A DNA stretch of 64,000 nt from Chromatium okenii (GCF_002958735.1 NZ_PPGH01000037.1:62001-126000); one strand, 5' to 3'. Positions 20,919 through 34,348 are shown, numbered from the stretch's first letter. Notes: generated by a model not told the origin, from the sequence alone. Program-made: numbers and translations.

Positions 20919-21697
20919 TCAGGATGCTGATGGTGCTGGACGGAAACGTCGCGGAAAAGCTGCGTCGTACAATTTGGACGTGGTGGTGCTGGCGCGTAAT
21001 CGTGCTCCGAGCGCCGGACTCACTAAAATCAACGCTTGACGGTCAATTTGTGCGGCGCGGCATTGCGCGCATGTCGATCAAGGTTCCGCGCAACACCACT
21101 TCATCTGGCCAAGTGCTTTGTGGACGATGACGATCGGCGCGTTTCTGCCCAGCCTGCTGCGATTAACTGCGCAACCACGGCATCAATTCGTTCAATCGAC
21201 AGGAAAATGCACAATGTGCAGCCGTGCGCGGCGAGCGATGCAAAGGATTCACTTTCCGGCATTGCGGTTCGTTCAGACAGCCGCGTGAAAATCAACCGTT
21301 TGCGTGAGTTCGGCAGCGTCAAACATTCACCGGCAGCGGCAGCAGCGGATGCCATTGCTGAGGACACGCCAGAGACAATACCAACCGGAATTCCCGCTGC
21401 ATCGAATGGTCGCGCCAGCTCGGCAACCACGCCGTATAACGTTGGATCGCCAGTTTGCAGCCGCACCACCACTGCGTGGCGCTGGGCGCGATCCAATAAC
21501 CATGCAGTGACTTCTGCCAACGCCATCGTTTTAGAATCAGTGATTTCACATTCCGGTTTTGCCCATTGCAAAACAGTTTCCGCCACCAATGAACCGGTAT
21601 ACAAAATGGCATCCGCTTCAGCGAGTAATCGCGCACCGCGTACCGTAATCATGTCCGGCGCACCAGGACCGGCTCCAACAAACCACACCTTACCCAT
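20919..21697 (-). CDS. cobM: Precorrin-4 C11-methyltransferase CobM/CbiF (frameshifted)
   Basis: SAM-dependent methylase of the corrin ring. KVWFVGAGPGAPDMITVRGA is the family's N-terminal SAM site, VVVRLQTGDPTLYGV is the second signature, and GIVSGVSSAMASAAA follows. The first frame ends early at 21101. The expected tail (APIVIVHKA, WPDEVVLRGTLIDMRA, QALILVSPALG) is spread over other frames down to the TGA at 20919. Small indels near 21140, 21115 and 21055 account for this. Corrected length is about 260 aa. First gene of the cobM-cbiB-cobK-crp/fnr operon, divergent from 21802. Confidence 0.88.
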
Positions 21698-21801
21698 GTT
21701 CGGCGCTCCGTTGTAATTAAAGAAGTTTTCAGTGACCGTTGTATTTTTGGCTGATCACTGCTAACTGACAACTGCCAACTTTTTTCAACTGCGTAACTTT
21801 T

Positions 21802-22350
21802 ATGACCAATACTCATTGTGATCTTTATTTTGATGGAACGCTGATGGCGGGTACTGATCCTGCGCTCGTGCGCCAGCAACTTGCAGCGTTATTCAAACTC
21901 GATGCGGCGGGCGTGGAGCGATTGTTTAGCGGGCAGCCGGTGTTGGTACGCGCCGATGCCGATGCCGCGACCGCCGCAAAGTTTGAATTGGCATTTGCCC
22001 GCATCGGCGCAGTGTTGCAGTTGATGCCAATTGCCGCAGTGGTGGAGGAGACACCAACACCAGTTGCGCCAGCCGTCACTGAAAAAGCCGTTGATCGCGC
22101 CAATCCGCGTTTCATTGACGCGCCGGAAGTGTTGACGGTGCTGCCGCAAGAAGGCTTTATCGAGCAGGAGGCGGTCGTTAACATGTCAGCATTGGATACC
22201 AGTTATTTAAGTCTCGTGACGGAAACCAATTGGAGTCTCGAAGACTGCCAAATTCCCATCACGCCAGCGCCAATCGCCGATCTCAGTCACCTCTCGCTTG
22301 CTGCGATTGATTCCACCACTCCCAAACGAAAAGACAGCGAAGAATTATGA
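21802..22350 (+). CDS. Hypothetical protein with an N-terminal domain common in gammaproteobacteria
   Basis: 182-aa protein without membrane segments. Residues about 5-75 (DLYFDGTLMAGTDP, QQLAALFKLDAAGVERLFSG, AAKFELAFARIGAVLQL) match a small domain I have seen at the start of many gammaproteobacterial proteins; it has no function I can name. The remainder is Pro/Ala/Glu-rich and probably disordered. The stop overlaps the start of the FAD oxidoreductase gene (ATGA), so the two are translationally coupled and may work together. Confidence 0.65.
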   Translation: MTNTHCDLYFDGTLMAGTDPALVRQQLAALFKLDAAGVERLFSGQPVLVRADADAATAAKFELAFARIGAVLQLMPIAAVVEETPTPVAPAVTEKAVDRANPRFIDAPEVLTVLPQEGFIEQEAVVNMSALDTSYLSLVTETNWSLEDCQIPITPAPIADLSHLSLAAIDSTTPKRKDSEEL

Positions 22351-23543
22351 GCACAGATTTTGACCATATCGTCATCGGCGCAGGCATCAGCGGTCTTGGT
22401 GCGGCGCATTTTTCCGCTCGGCGAGGTTTATCGACGTTGGTGTTGGAAGCCAGCGACCGCGTCGGCGGTTGTCTCAACAGCCCGCATTTCGCCGCGCTTG
22501 ATAATTTTTGGGTCGAAGCTGGCGGTCACACTTGCTTTAACAGCTACGGCAATTTGCTGACCATTTTGGACGATCTCGGCTTAACTGCGCAGGCACAAGC
22601 CAAAGTCAAGGTCGGTTATTCGTTGTGGAAAGGCGGCAAGCGGCGGTCGATTGTGTCGGCGCTGCATATTTTCGAGGCACTGCGCTCCATTCCGCGCTTG
22701 TTTACTGCGCCGAAAGACGGACGCAGCGTCGCTGATTATTACGGCAGCGTGTTGGGTCAACGCAATTATCGGGATTTGCTGCGTCACGCTTTCGCTGCCG
22801 TCATTTGCCAGCCAGCCGACGATTATCCGACCGAGGCGCTGTTTCGCCGCAAACCGCGTCGCAAAGACATGATTAAAGCGTTCACCTTCGCCGAAGGTTT
22901 GGCGACGATTGCCGAAGCAATTGCGGCGCAACCCGCAATTACGGTGCGCACCAGTCAGCGCATCAGCGGAATTGTCAGTGATGGCGACGGGTTTCGCGTT
23001 GAAATCGAAAATGGCGACACGCTGCGCTGCGGTCATCTCACGCTCGCCGTGCCGCCGGATATTGCCGCCAGTCTGCTGCCGGCAGGTTTTGAAACCGCGC
23101 AAATGTTGGTTAAAAACATTGGCATGGCGGAAATTGAAACGCTGGTGCTGGTGTTTCGTGCAGCGGATGTAGCACTGAAACCGCTCGCCGGATTGATCGC
23201 AGTGGACGATGCGTTTTATTCAGCGGTATCGCGGGATTTTCTGCCTGATGACCGTTATCGCGGTTTTGCCTTTCATTTCCGCCCCGGCGTGCTGTGCGAA
23301 GAAGCGCAGATTGAACATGCCTGCGCAGTGTTGAACGTTTCTCCGCAGCGCATCGCTGCGCACACGCAGATTCATAATCGGCTGCCAGCGTTGCGTTTTG
23401 GGCATGTTGACGTGGTGCAACAACTGGATGCGGCGCTCGCTGGCAAGCGTCTCGGTGTAACGGGCAACTGGTTTTTCGGAGTGTCGATTGAAGATGCGTT
23501 GACGCGCAGTCAGGCAGAAGTGACGCGGCTGTTTGGCGATTGA
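22347..23543 (+). CDS. FAD-dependent amine oxidase/protoporphyrinogen oxidase-like protein
   Basis: 398-aa flavoprotein. The N-terminal HIVIGAGISGLGAAHFSA followed by LVLEASDRVGGCLNS is the FAD-binding dinucleotide fold plus the GG motif of the amine oxidase/HemY superfamily. FAEGLATIAEAIAAQ and HLTLAVPPDIAASLL are conserved core blocks, and the C-terminus (KRLGVTGNWFFGVSIEDAL) holds the second FAD contact. The substrate is not deducible; porphyrin-like or carotenoid-like compounds are oxidised by relatives. Coupled to the preceding hypothetical gene; its 3' end overlaps mobA on the other strand by 34 bp. Confidence 0.82.
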   Translation: MSTDFDHIVIGAGISGLGAAHFSARRGLSTLVLEASDRVGGCLNSPHFAALDNFWVEAGGHTCFNSYGNLLTILDDLGLTAQAQAKVKVGYSLWKGGKRRSIVSALHIFEALRSIPRLFTAPKDGRSVADYYGSVLGQRNYRDLLRHAFAAVICQPADDYPTEALFRRKPRRKDMIKAFTFAEGLATIAEAIAAQPAITVRTSQRISGIVSDGDGFRVEIENGDTLRCGHLTLAVPPDIAASLLPAGFETAQMLVKNIGMAEIETLVLVFRAADVALKPLAGLIAVDDAFYSAVSRDFLPDDRYRGFAFHFRPGVLCEEAQIEHACAVLNVSPQRIAAHTQIHNRLPALRFGHVDVVQQLDAALAGKRLGVTGNWFFGVSIEDALTRSQAEVTRLFGD

Positions 23544-24160
23544 TTCGACGGCATTTTTAATTCCAGAGTGCGCAATTCAGCAGAGGTATTGAGATTGATA
23601 AACGCATTGGGTCGGTCGCTGAAATCGACCCATGCCACGCGCTGCCGAGCGTACCAAGTGCCCACTTTTCGCTCACCGCTGGCGAGGTATTCGCGCAAAT
23701 CCGCCGCCAGTGCCACCGGCAATAGCGCGTGTAATGGCTGGCGCTGGCGACCGAGAGTTGCAACCGCCAGCGTCGCCTGTTCCGTGATCACTGCCTGCGC
23801 CAGCCGCTGCCCTAAATCCACCGGTGAATGCGGCGTATCGCAGGGCATCGTCAATAACCACGCAGTTTGCGCCACTGTCATCGCGCTCAAAATCCCCGCC
23901 AACGGTCCGGCAAAATCCGCTATTTCATCCGTCACCACCGGAAAACCGTAGGCGGCATAACGCGCCACATTGCGATTGGCGCTAATCAGCAGCGTCGTCA
24001 CCTGCGGCTTCAGCGCCGCAATTGCCCATGCCACCAGCGGGCGATTCGACAACAACATCAATCCCTTATCGCGTTCATCCATGCGTCGCGCCCGCCCGCC
24101 AGCGAGAATCACGCCAGTAATCGCTGACGGCAGCGGTGCAGTTGCCGTCATCATTCGCAA
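23510..24160 (-). CDS. mobA: Molybdenum cofactor guanylyltransferase MobA
   Basis: Converts molybdenum-molybdopterin to the bis-MGD cofactor used by DMSO-reductase-family enzymes, with GTP as substrate. GVILAGGRARRMDERDKG is the nucleotide-binding signature; LISANRNVARYAAYG, DEIADFAGPLAGILSAM and LLTMPCDTPHSPVDLG follow in the usual order. The length of 216 aa is normal. It starts 9 bp after the carbonic anhydrase gene on the same strand, and moaA (46549) in this window supplies an earlier step of the same cofactor pathway. Confidence 0.93.
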   Translation of the reverse strand: MRMMTATAPLPSAITGVILAGGRARRMDERDKGLMLLSNRPLVAWAIAALKPQVTTLLISANRNVARYAAYGFPVVTDEIADFAGPLAGILSAMTVAQTAWLLTMPCDTPHSPVDLGQRLAQAVITEQATLAVATLGRQRQPLHALLPVALAADLREYLASGERKVGTWYARQRVAWVDFSDRPNAFINLNTSAELRTLELKMPSNQSPNSRVTSA

Positions 24161-24169
24161 AAATCCCGC

Positions 24170-24910
24170 TTATTCAAAAATGATTCGCGCATTCAGCGGC
24201 TGAATCGGGCGATTGTTGGGATGCCCCATCACCTGCGCAAACTGGTGAATCTGCGCTGCCGACGCCGTGACCGGATGTTTCATCACCAACCAAGTTACGC
24301 CTTCAGTGCACGGCGGCGTGGTCAGCGAGCCAGTAAACCGATAATAATTACGATCTTGCGGCAGCAACGCCTCAGCGGAAGCGCGAGTGGTCAAATGCGT
24401 TTCCTCATCAACATGCGCAGGCATCGCCGACCAGGGCACGGTCAACGCCAGATTTTCCGCACCTTCTTGGAACATCACGGCAATGACTGCGAGATGACCT
24501 TCAGCATCGACATGTACCAAATGCGCTTCCATTGGGAATTCTTTTCCCCCAATATGATTTTCACTCGGCGTGTGAAAATGGTATTGCTTGAGCATGTATT
24601 CGTGACCGTCGAGCGTAATTGAACTGCCCATCTCGTAATTGATTTGAATCGTGTGACCATTATTGATTTCATCATCTCCATCCGGGCGATAATGAAAATC
24701 AATCGGCGGCAATTGCTGATCGACCATGTGCGTTAAATCAATTGGCGTCTGCGCTTTGCCATTCTGACAGGTGCTAAAATGCGAATCGAGTTCGCCCCAG
24801 TGCTCAGGACCTTCTGCGCCGGAATAATCCCAATGCGCACCGTGTCCAGCAAATGCAAATCCACTGCCTGCTAACAATGTTAAACTAATGAGTGTCGTTT
24901 TTTTCATCAT
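24170..24910 (-). CDS. Periplasmic alpha-type carbonic anhydrase
   Basis: Zinc enzyme that interconverts CO2 and bicarbonate, exported to the periplasm. A signal peptide (MKKTTLISLTLLAGSGFAFA) precedes HWDYSGAEGPEHWGEL, typical of the family's N-terminus. Zinc ligands are the two histidines of QYHFHTPSEN and the one in EAHLVHVD. The substrate-pocket block TGSLTTPPCTEGVTWLV is intact. I chose ATG 24910 (or the next ATG) because GAGAG lies just upstream and the signal peptide begins there; a longer frame starts at 24931. Periplasmic CO2 handling would suit an autotrophic lifestyle, but that is inference. Confidence 0.93.
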   Translation of the reverse strand: MMKKTTLISLTLLAGSGFAFAGHGAHWDYSGAEGPEHWGELDSHFSTCQNGKAQTPIDLTHMVDQQLPPIDFHYRPDGDDEINNGHTIQINYEMGSSITLDGHEYMLKQYHFHTPSENHIGGKEFPMEAHLVHVDAEGHLAVIAVMFQEGAENLALTVPWSAMPAHVDEETHLTTRASAEALLPQDRNYYRFTGSLTTPPCTEGVTWLVMKHPVTASAAQIHQFAQVMGHPNNRPIQPLNARIIFE

Positions 24911-25161
24911 CTGCGCTCTCATAAAAAACAACGAATAACCGCGTAAAGGTCAGTTTTTATCAGGTTAATACAATCGTAAAAAGGTGGTCATGCGTGACCG
25001 ATTCTAGCACTTGATTATTTGTCTGGATAGAAGTATTTTGTGTTGTGCGTTTAAGTCAATAGATTACAAAAAAGTTCACCAAAATAATGCAGTACACATT
25101 AAATTGCCGGTAGCGCGTGACTGCGCAAATTGGTTTTAACTAGGTTAATAGGTAATTCTAA

Positions 25162-25516
25162 ATGTCAGATAGTCTCGATCAATTAAACGCACGTTTACTG
25201 CAATTCGCCCACGAACGGGATTGGGAACAATTTCACACGCCAAAAATTTAGTGATGGCGCTGGCAGGCGAAACTGGTGAACTGTTAGAACATTTTCAATG
25301 GCTAACCGCAGCGCAAAGCGCAACATTGAGCGATGAAAAAAAGCAGCAAGTCGCGCATGAAATGGCGGATATTCTGCTGTACCTGATTCGCTATCTGAGC
25401 GATTAGATATTGATTTAATCGCTGCGGCAAATGAAAAAATCGCCATTAACGCAGTGCGCTATCCAGCAGAAAAAGTGCGTGGTGATGCGCGGCGAGCAGG
25501 AGAATACGACGACTGA
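25162..25516 (+). CDS. MazG-like nucleotide pyrophosphohydrolase (two frameshifts)
   Basis: Small house-cleaning enzyme of the MazG/RS21-C6 (dCTPase) group. The expected order is visible across frames: RLLQFAHERDWEQFHTPK, NLVMALAGETGELLEHFQW, QVAHEMADILLYLIR, then a C-terminal ANEKIAINAVRYPAEKVRG. The metal-binding pattern ExxE…ExxD is intact (GETGELLEH and HEMADIL). One missing A in the run near 25247 and one missing base near 25405 interrupt the frame. Corrected length is about 118 aa, usual for single-domain members. It converges with the HD-GYP gene. Confidence 0.82.
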
Positions 25517-25532
25517 TTGAATGCCAAAATCA

Positions 25533-26886
25533 TCATAAACTCCAAAACGAGTCAACGGAAGGAGATTCTTTTTTTATTTTTAAATACGATTGACGCGCTT
25601 TTTTATCAATTCTAATTGCATTAGAAAGTGACCTGTATTGCTGTAACAGCCAAGCAAGTTCTACTTTCAATGCTTGATCAGAAGCTAAACCCGTGTTTGA
25701 TGTAAATCTCGCGCAATAACATTAAAGGCATCTACAACTATTGGATCAAAATGACGACCGCGATCACGATGCAGAATTGCCATTGCATCATTGAACTCCA
25801 TAGGCGCTTTATAAGGACGACGCGAAGTGAGTGCATCGAATACGTCAACAACGGCAAAGATACGCGCATTAAATGGAATTTCATCGCCTTTAAGACCCTG
25901 CAAATAACCACTGCCGTCGTATTTCTCATGGTGATATTCCACGACCTCGCGGGCTCCCATTAACCATGCTGAATGGGCAATGATTTCTACGCCAAGCAAC
26001 ACATGGGTTCGCATAATCGCAAACTCTTCCGCAGTGAGTTTGTCGGGTTTAAGCAAAATGTTGTCGCTAATCCCAATTTTTCCGACATCATGTAAAAAAG
26101 CCCCAGCGATTAAACGATGAATATCAAAAGGATTTAATTTTAGAGCCTCTGCTAAACGAATCGCATAAATGGTGACGCGGTAATTGTGGCTATTGGTATC
26201 AGAATCGCGTTTAGCAATGGCGCTGCCTAATACCGCCATCAATTCTGTGTTACCCTGAAGCAAATCATCAGACAACTTCATTAGATCGCGGTTAGTGAAA
26301 TAATCAGCGGGTAAAGCACAATGGATGTGGCAAATACTACAATAACAACCAATAACAAAATATGCACAACATCATTGCGAATACTGCGCAGCGTAATATC
26401 ATCAACCTGATATAAACCTTCAAAATATCCAGCTAACTGCTTGGCTATTTTTGAGCGGAAGCAATACCTGCATATAAATTTTGGAATGGATATAAAACTT
26501 GTTATATTGCACCGTGTTTTCAAGCGGAAATGAATGTGTATATTGCTTTAGTTCTGCTTCAATTAATTTTGCTTCGGGTTTCGTTTGCTCTAAAAATTTT
26601 TGTTTAGAGGCGTCGTATAATTCAATAACGATGAAATGCTGTTGCAAAAATCAGCAACTTTTAGTTGAATTTTTTGTAAAATATCGGCATGCGTTTGGTC
26701 AATCAGATTGAAATGATCAAGAATATCAATGGTAAAGGTGCTTACTTCTTGCGTTGCGAGCTTTAACACCCGATCATCAACTTTTTTCATTTCAAAATAG
26801 AAAACAATTCCGCCAATCAGCAGTGAAAGTACAATCCAACCACTGAATAACCGCAGTAAAACTCTGGTGTGTATACTAAATTCCAT
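25533..26886 (-). CDS. Membrane HD-GYP domain c-di-GMP phosphodiesterase (frameshifted)
   Basis: The N-terminal part (26886 leftwards) has a membrane helix (LLRLFSGWIVLSLLIGGIVF), a periplasmic helical sensor region and a second helix (HILLLVVIVVFATSIVLYPL). The HD-GYP domain follows: RDSDTNSHNYRV, FLHDVGKIGI with the metal-binding His-Asp, the HHEKYDGSGY block, and FAVVDVFDALTSRRPYK. The canonical GYPxGL is GYLQGL here. Frame changes near 26645, 26450, 26285 and 25705 need correcting; the last adds about 50 residues ending at 25533. Corrected length is about 452 aa. Third gene of the c-di-GMP operon, 37 bp after the CHASE kinase. Confidence 0.8.
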
Positions 26887-26923
26887 CGCAGTATCGCAGT
26901 AATAATTTCATCTGTAATTAGAT

Positions 26924-29352
<2,429 letters not shown>

Positions 29353-29356
<4 letters not shown>

Positions 29357-32300
29357 TCAGTGCTGCGTCGCTTTAGCCAATCAATGAGTTCCGCCGCAGG
29401 CATGGCTTTCGCAATCAGCCAGCCTTGCACCAAATCGCAACCTAAACCGCGCACTAAATCCAGATCAGTTTGCGTTTCTACACCTTCAGCAACAGTAGAA
29501 AGATTGAGTTTGCGTGCCATATTAATACTGGCAGCGAGAATAGCGCGTACTGCGGGGCGCTCACCTGCGCCCTGTACAAAACTGCGGTCAATTTTCAATT
29601 CACCAAAGGGAATACGCTGCAACTGCTCCATTGAGGAATAACCTGTGCCGAAATCATCAATTGATAGCTTGAAACCCTTGATGCGCAGGCGCGTGAGCAC
29701 ATCCATTGAAACATCTAAATCGGACAGCAGCGTGGTTTCGGTAATTTCTAAAATTAAGTTTTCCGGCATTAACAAGCTGCTGCTCAGACTATTTTCAATA
29801 AACTCCGGCAATTGCAAATCAGATAACCAATTAGCAGAAAGATTAAATGCAATCACCAGCTTAAAACCCGCCGTAAACAATTCATTCGCGCCTTCAAGCG
29901 TTTTTGCCAGCAGCACTCGTGATAATGGCGCAATTAATCCCAAATGCTCCGCCGCAGTAATGAATAAATCTGGGCGCACCATTTGCCCATTGCGATGCCA
30001 TCGCGCCAGCGCTTCAACGCCAATAACTTCTAATGTATTTGCGTCTACTTTGGGTTGAAACATGATGCTGAATTCATCGCCGGCAATACCGTCCAGAAGG
30101 TCTTCGCCCATAATTTCTGGCGCGAGCACCGGAATGATTTGATGACTCATTTGCCGCCGTGCTGTTAATAATTCAGTCAAACTTTCGCGGGTTAATGGCT
30201 TTTTCACTGCGCCGCGCAGATGCAAGCCTTTTGATCGCGCTAAATCCGCCACCGTATGCAATAACTGCGCATCAACGCCGCTGGCAATAATCAAATCGCC
30301 CGGATAATTGACTTGCGCCAGCCGCCGTAAAAATTCGATGCCGTCCATGCCCGGCATTTTCAAATCAGTAATCAACAAATCAATACCGATCACGCCAGCG
30401 CGTTCAATTTCCAGCAACGCAGCTTCACCGCTGGCGACGGTCAAAATTTCGGTCACGCCGATTGCCGACAACAGCAGCCCGGTTTGGCGGCGCACAATCA
30501 CATCGTCATCCACCAGCAACACGCTATAAGGCAAGGATTCGGGTGGCAACGTTGGCGGTAATTCGTGATTGATGACGGGTGATGCCGACACACTCAGTTG
30601 TTCGCCCAAGGTTTCCACGTCACCAAGTGCATGTTCTAACTCAGTAAACAGCACTGACACTGCGTCAAGACGTCCGGCATTGGCTGCCGTTTCCAGTCGC
30701 TCCGCCAGCCCCGCAAAATGCAGCGCTCCAACCATGCGTGCCGAGGATTTGATTTTGTGCATCAACAGCGCCAGCGCCCGCGCATCCACCGTGCGCAACA
30801 ACTCTCGCCCCGCAATCAGCTCGGTGCGCACCGTCGAAGTGAATAAATCGACCAGCTCGCGGATTTGTCGTTGACTGAGATTGCCGACAATGCGGGTGAT
30901 GTGCGCAGTGTCGAGAATGGCGCGATGGTCGGATGCAGCCGGAGTGTGAATCGGCGCAACGGTGTCGTCATGGGTGACGGTGTGCGGCAACCAGTGGGCG
31001 ATGCGGTCACGCAAGTCTTGGAGATCAACAGGTTTATTCAGCACCTCACTCATGCCGGATGCCATACAACGGGCGCGACTTCTGGCTGGCAAGACGCCGT
31101 GATCGCAAGGATCGGCAGATAACCGCCTTGTTCCTGCTCGGCAGCGCGGATCGAACGTGTCAACGCCAAACCATCCATGCCCGGCATATTCAAATCGGTT
31201 AATAACAGCGCGTGACCGCCGTCTTTCCATTTCGCCAACGCCGCTGCGCCGTCCGCTGCAATGTCAGCGGTATAACCCAGCAATTCGAGCTGCATCCGCA
31301 GCAGCACTTGATTTGCAATGTTGTCCTCGGCAATGAGGATGCGCGGCACGGGTGAAATCCCCCCTGCTCGTGGAGTTGCAGAATCCTTCGGCGAAACTGG
31401 AATACTTGACAAGCCCTCTTTTGGCAAAGGGGGGTTGGGTGGATTGATCAAAGAAGTCAATTTTTTAGAACAGGGTGTAGATTTATTGGCGGGCGGATTT
31501 TCCACTTGCGTCCGCGTTAATTCTCGAATAACGCGCTGCTGCACCACTTTCAATCGCGCTGCATCGAGAATGCTGGCGTAAGTCATGGTTAACGTTTGCA
31601 GAAAATCTACTTCAGCTTGATCGTAACCACCGGGGCGATTGGCTAAACCGACGATGCCCAGTAATTGATCGCCGTTGCGAATGGGCATTCCTAAAAACGC
31701 ATGAATGACCGGATGCCCCACTGGAAATGGCAAGGCGTGAGCGGCATGATCAAAGTCATTCACGATGACTGCTGCGCCAGCACGCAAAATCGTACCGAAT
31801 AGATTTTGCAGATTCCGAAATTCCATGCCCTCGACCTGCGCTACTTCCAGCAGTTGCCGAGTCTGATCATTCCACGCAATGCCGCTGATGGCTTGCGGCT
31901 TAAAACCGATGCTGCCATCAGGTTTTTCAACTGCTTCCAAAATCAAGCCATGCGCACTTTTAGTCAAAATCAGCAGACCATCCAACAACAACGATGAAGT
32001 CGCACTCAAGTCTTGCGTGGCGATGAATTGCGCCAGCGCCTGCCGTTGCAATTCCAATAAGCGCCCCTGCCGTTTTTGCTCACTCAACAGGCGTTTTTGT
32101 TCGGTGATGTCAGTACGAATGGAGACATAACGCTCAGGCTGTCCTTGATCGTTGAGAATCGGCGCGATCGTCGCTTGCACCCAGTAAGGTCGCCCATCTT
32201 TGCGCCGATTTTGCACTTCGCCCTGCCAAATATGCCCGCTGGTCAGGGTGCGCCACATGCCTTCAAACAGCGCCGGCGGGTGATAGCCGGATTTAATCAG

Positions 32301-33548
32301 CCGATGATTGCGCCCAATCAGTTCCTCGCGCAGATAACCGCTAACTTCGCAGAACTTCGCATTGACGCTGGTAATCGTGCCGTCAGCACTGGCAATAGAA
32401 ACAATGGCATGACGATCAATTGCTTTTTTCAAATCGTTCAATTCGCGCCATGCCTGCCGCCGCTGTGCATACACCGTTTCAAAACGCCGAAACTGCCGCG
32501 CTCGCGCCATCACGCCAATCACCAGCCATTTCGGAACTACGGGCGTGGTAAAAAACGCCTCGCCATTGCCGTCACAACAGGCCAGCGGATGACCGTTAAT
32601 TTCTGCGGCAGAGAGCGAAATGACGGCGAGCCGCGCAAAGCGTTTTTGCCGCCGCAGCAGTGCAATGACATCGCTGCCCAAACAGGTCGGCAACGTGGCG
32701 TTAATCACGCAGGTTTCCGGTGCAAACGCATCAATTTGTGACCACAGTTCATGCAGATCGGAACCCGCCAGCACTGCGCAGCCGGCTTCGTGCAATATCT
32801 GTTGATGTTGTTCCAGTTGCTCTGGCGTATCGAGCAGTAACACGCGATAAGGAACTCTCGGCATCCATGCCACGCCTGCAAGTTCACTGAGCAAGCGCTC
32901 CAACGTTATCGGCGGCTCCAGCAGCAGCCGCGCTCCGGCCTGTCGGGTTGCCAATTGCACCGCAAAATCTTCGGTGTCGAGTAATGCCACCACCAGCGGT
33001 GAGCATGGCGGCGTCAGCGTGGTTGCTTCCGGCAATAGTGCTCGTAAATCAGCGGCATAGGTGCTCAACCATGCGCTGTCTACCAGTAAAATCGTGTGCA
33101 CCCGGTTTAAGTGCTGGCGCAGAAATTCCAGTACGGTATGAGCGGGTTGCAGCTCCACGATAAAACCGAGGGTGCGCAGTGCGGTTAATAGTGTAGTTGG
33201 CAGCAGTTTGTTGTCTTGAATCGCCACAAACATCCAATTTTGCGGTTGTGCTGGCAACAGCGTTAAATCTAGTTCGCAGATTTGTTGACCTTTTTCCAAT
33301 AAATTGGCTAAACCCTCCGCCGCTCGTAACACCGGCAGCAGCCGCGACATCAGCGGCGTATCGCGCATGAATTCGCCCAACACGCCAATCAGCGCCTCTG
33401 CTCGTCCGATCACTTCGATCCAGCTAGAACCTCGATATTGCTCAAGAATCTGTCGCCCAACTTCAGCCAAGTGCATTCCGTGCTGATGTTCCCAGCCCTG
33501 CGTTGAGAGCACTTCAATCAACGCTCGCAAATGTTGTGTCGGAGTCAT
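29353..33548 (-). CDS. Multidomain PAS-GAF-REC-HPt-REC-EAL signalling protein (one frameshift)
   Basis: Soluble protein of about 1398 aa. Two degenerate receiver-like segments (about residues 100-330) are followed by a PAS domain, a GAF domain, a linker carrying a palindromic repeat, a receiver (LIAEDNIANQ, LLTDLNMPGMDG), an HPt domain (LMHKIKSSARMVGA, His near 30759), a second receiver (LLVDDDVIVRRQ, ITDLKMPGMDG) and a C-terminal EAL domain. EAL catalytic motifs look complete: VEALARW, FNLSANWL, LEITETTLL, DDFGTGYSS, KIDRSF, VAEGVET. No histidine-kinase core is present, so phosphate must come from another kinase, probably the overlapping downstream CHASE kinase. One missing base near 31065 splits the frame. 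Confidence 0.85.
31354..31446. repeat. In-frame palindromic repeat in the EAL protein gene
   Basis: About 93 bp (31 codons) bounded by AAATCCCCCC and GGGGGGTTGGGTGGATT. It adds NPPNPPLPKEGLSSI-like sequence to the linker between the GAF and receiver domains and keeps the reading frame. Confidence 0.75.
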
Positions 33549-33591
33549 GGTTAATAGTTTCGGTAAATGCTAGAGGTGGCGCAGTTGATGG

Positions 33592-33654
33592 AGTTGTCAG
33601 TGTGCAGTTTTCAGTGACAACGTTGTTTTGACTGACAACCATCAACTGACAACT
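33592..33654. repeat. GTTGTCAGT/ACTGACAAC repeat cluster
   Basis: Short region with AGTTGTCAGTG, GACTGACAAC and AACTGACAACTT in both orientations. A related stretch (CTAACTGACAACTGCCAAC) lies near 21763-21781. Such motifs occur as dispersed intergenic repeats in many bacteria; function unknown. Confidence 0.5.
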
Positions 33655-33682
33655 TTAATGCGTTGGAATTCTGGTGATGCCG

Positions 33683-34348
33683 TTAGAAAACAAATCGTTC
33701 CGGTTCCACCACGCCAGACAGTACTGGAATGCAGGTTTCAAACAGCGTGGTTGTGTCGAAATGGTGACTGGTGTGGCGCGTGATCAAGGTTGCAGTCATC
33801 GCTGGCGCATCGCCAATCACGGCAAACAGCCGTCCGCCAACTGCCAATTGTTTGCGCAGCAGCGGCAACAATGCGGCGCTCGGCATGGAGCCGTTGAGCG
33901 CAATGGCATCAAACGGTCCACCGGCGACGGGACCGGCAAGCGCGTCGCCATCGCGGATTTCCACGCCGTTGATTTTTAACGCAGCCAACCGTGCTCGTGC
34001 TGCGGCAGCCAGCGCAGGATCAATTTCTAAACTCAGCACTCGTCCGCCGAGATGATGCAGGCAGGCAGTGATGTAGCCGCTGCCGGTACCAATTTCGAGT
34101 ACCCGTTCACCGGGTTGCACATCCAATGCTTGCAGCAGTCGCCCGACGACGGTTGGCGCGAGCATCTGCACTTCAGGCGTGATCGGCACTGGAAAATCGG
34201 CATACGCCAGCCCGCGATACGCTTCTGGAACAAAGTGCTCGCGGGCAATCGCAGCCATGGCTTCCAAAGCGCGGTCGTTGAGTACATCCCAAGGGCGAAC
34301 TTGCTGTTGAATCATGTTGAAACAGGCTTGGGCGAAGGGGTCATTCAT
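33683..34348 (-). CDS. pcm: Protein-L-isoaspartate O-methyltransferase family protein
   Basis: Repairs isomerised aspartyl residues by methylation with SAM. 221 aa, with the family start (NMIQQQVRPWDVLN), REHFVPEAYRGLAYAD, and motif I VLEIGTGSGYITACL. The post-motif region LPLLRKQLAVGGRLFAVIG is typical. The classical PCMT substrate loop ends in (S/T)AP near the beginning of the SAM fold; here TPEVQMLAPTVVGRLLQAL fits the shorter group of PCMT-like proteins, so true repair activity is likely but unproven. It sits alone between kefB and the EAL gene on the same strand. Confidence 0.85.
   Translation of the reverse strand: MNDPFAQACFNMIQQQVRPWDVLNDRALEAMAAIAREHFVPEAYRGLAYADFPVPITPEVQMLAPTVVGRLLQALDVQPGERVLEIGTGSGYITACLHHLGGRVLSLEIDPALAAAARARLAALKINGVEIRDGDALAGPVAGGPFDAIALNGSMPSAALLPLLRKQLAVGGRLFAVIGDAPAMTATLITRHTSHHFDTTTLFETCIPVLSGVVEPERFVF

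Noticed and set aside
24932..25161. Search for a promoter or riboswitch in the gap before the MazG-like gene
   Set aside because: The stretch is A/T-rich but shows no convincing promoter pair, operator or conserved RNA fold.
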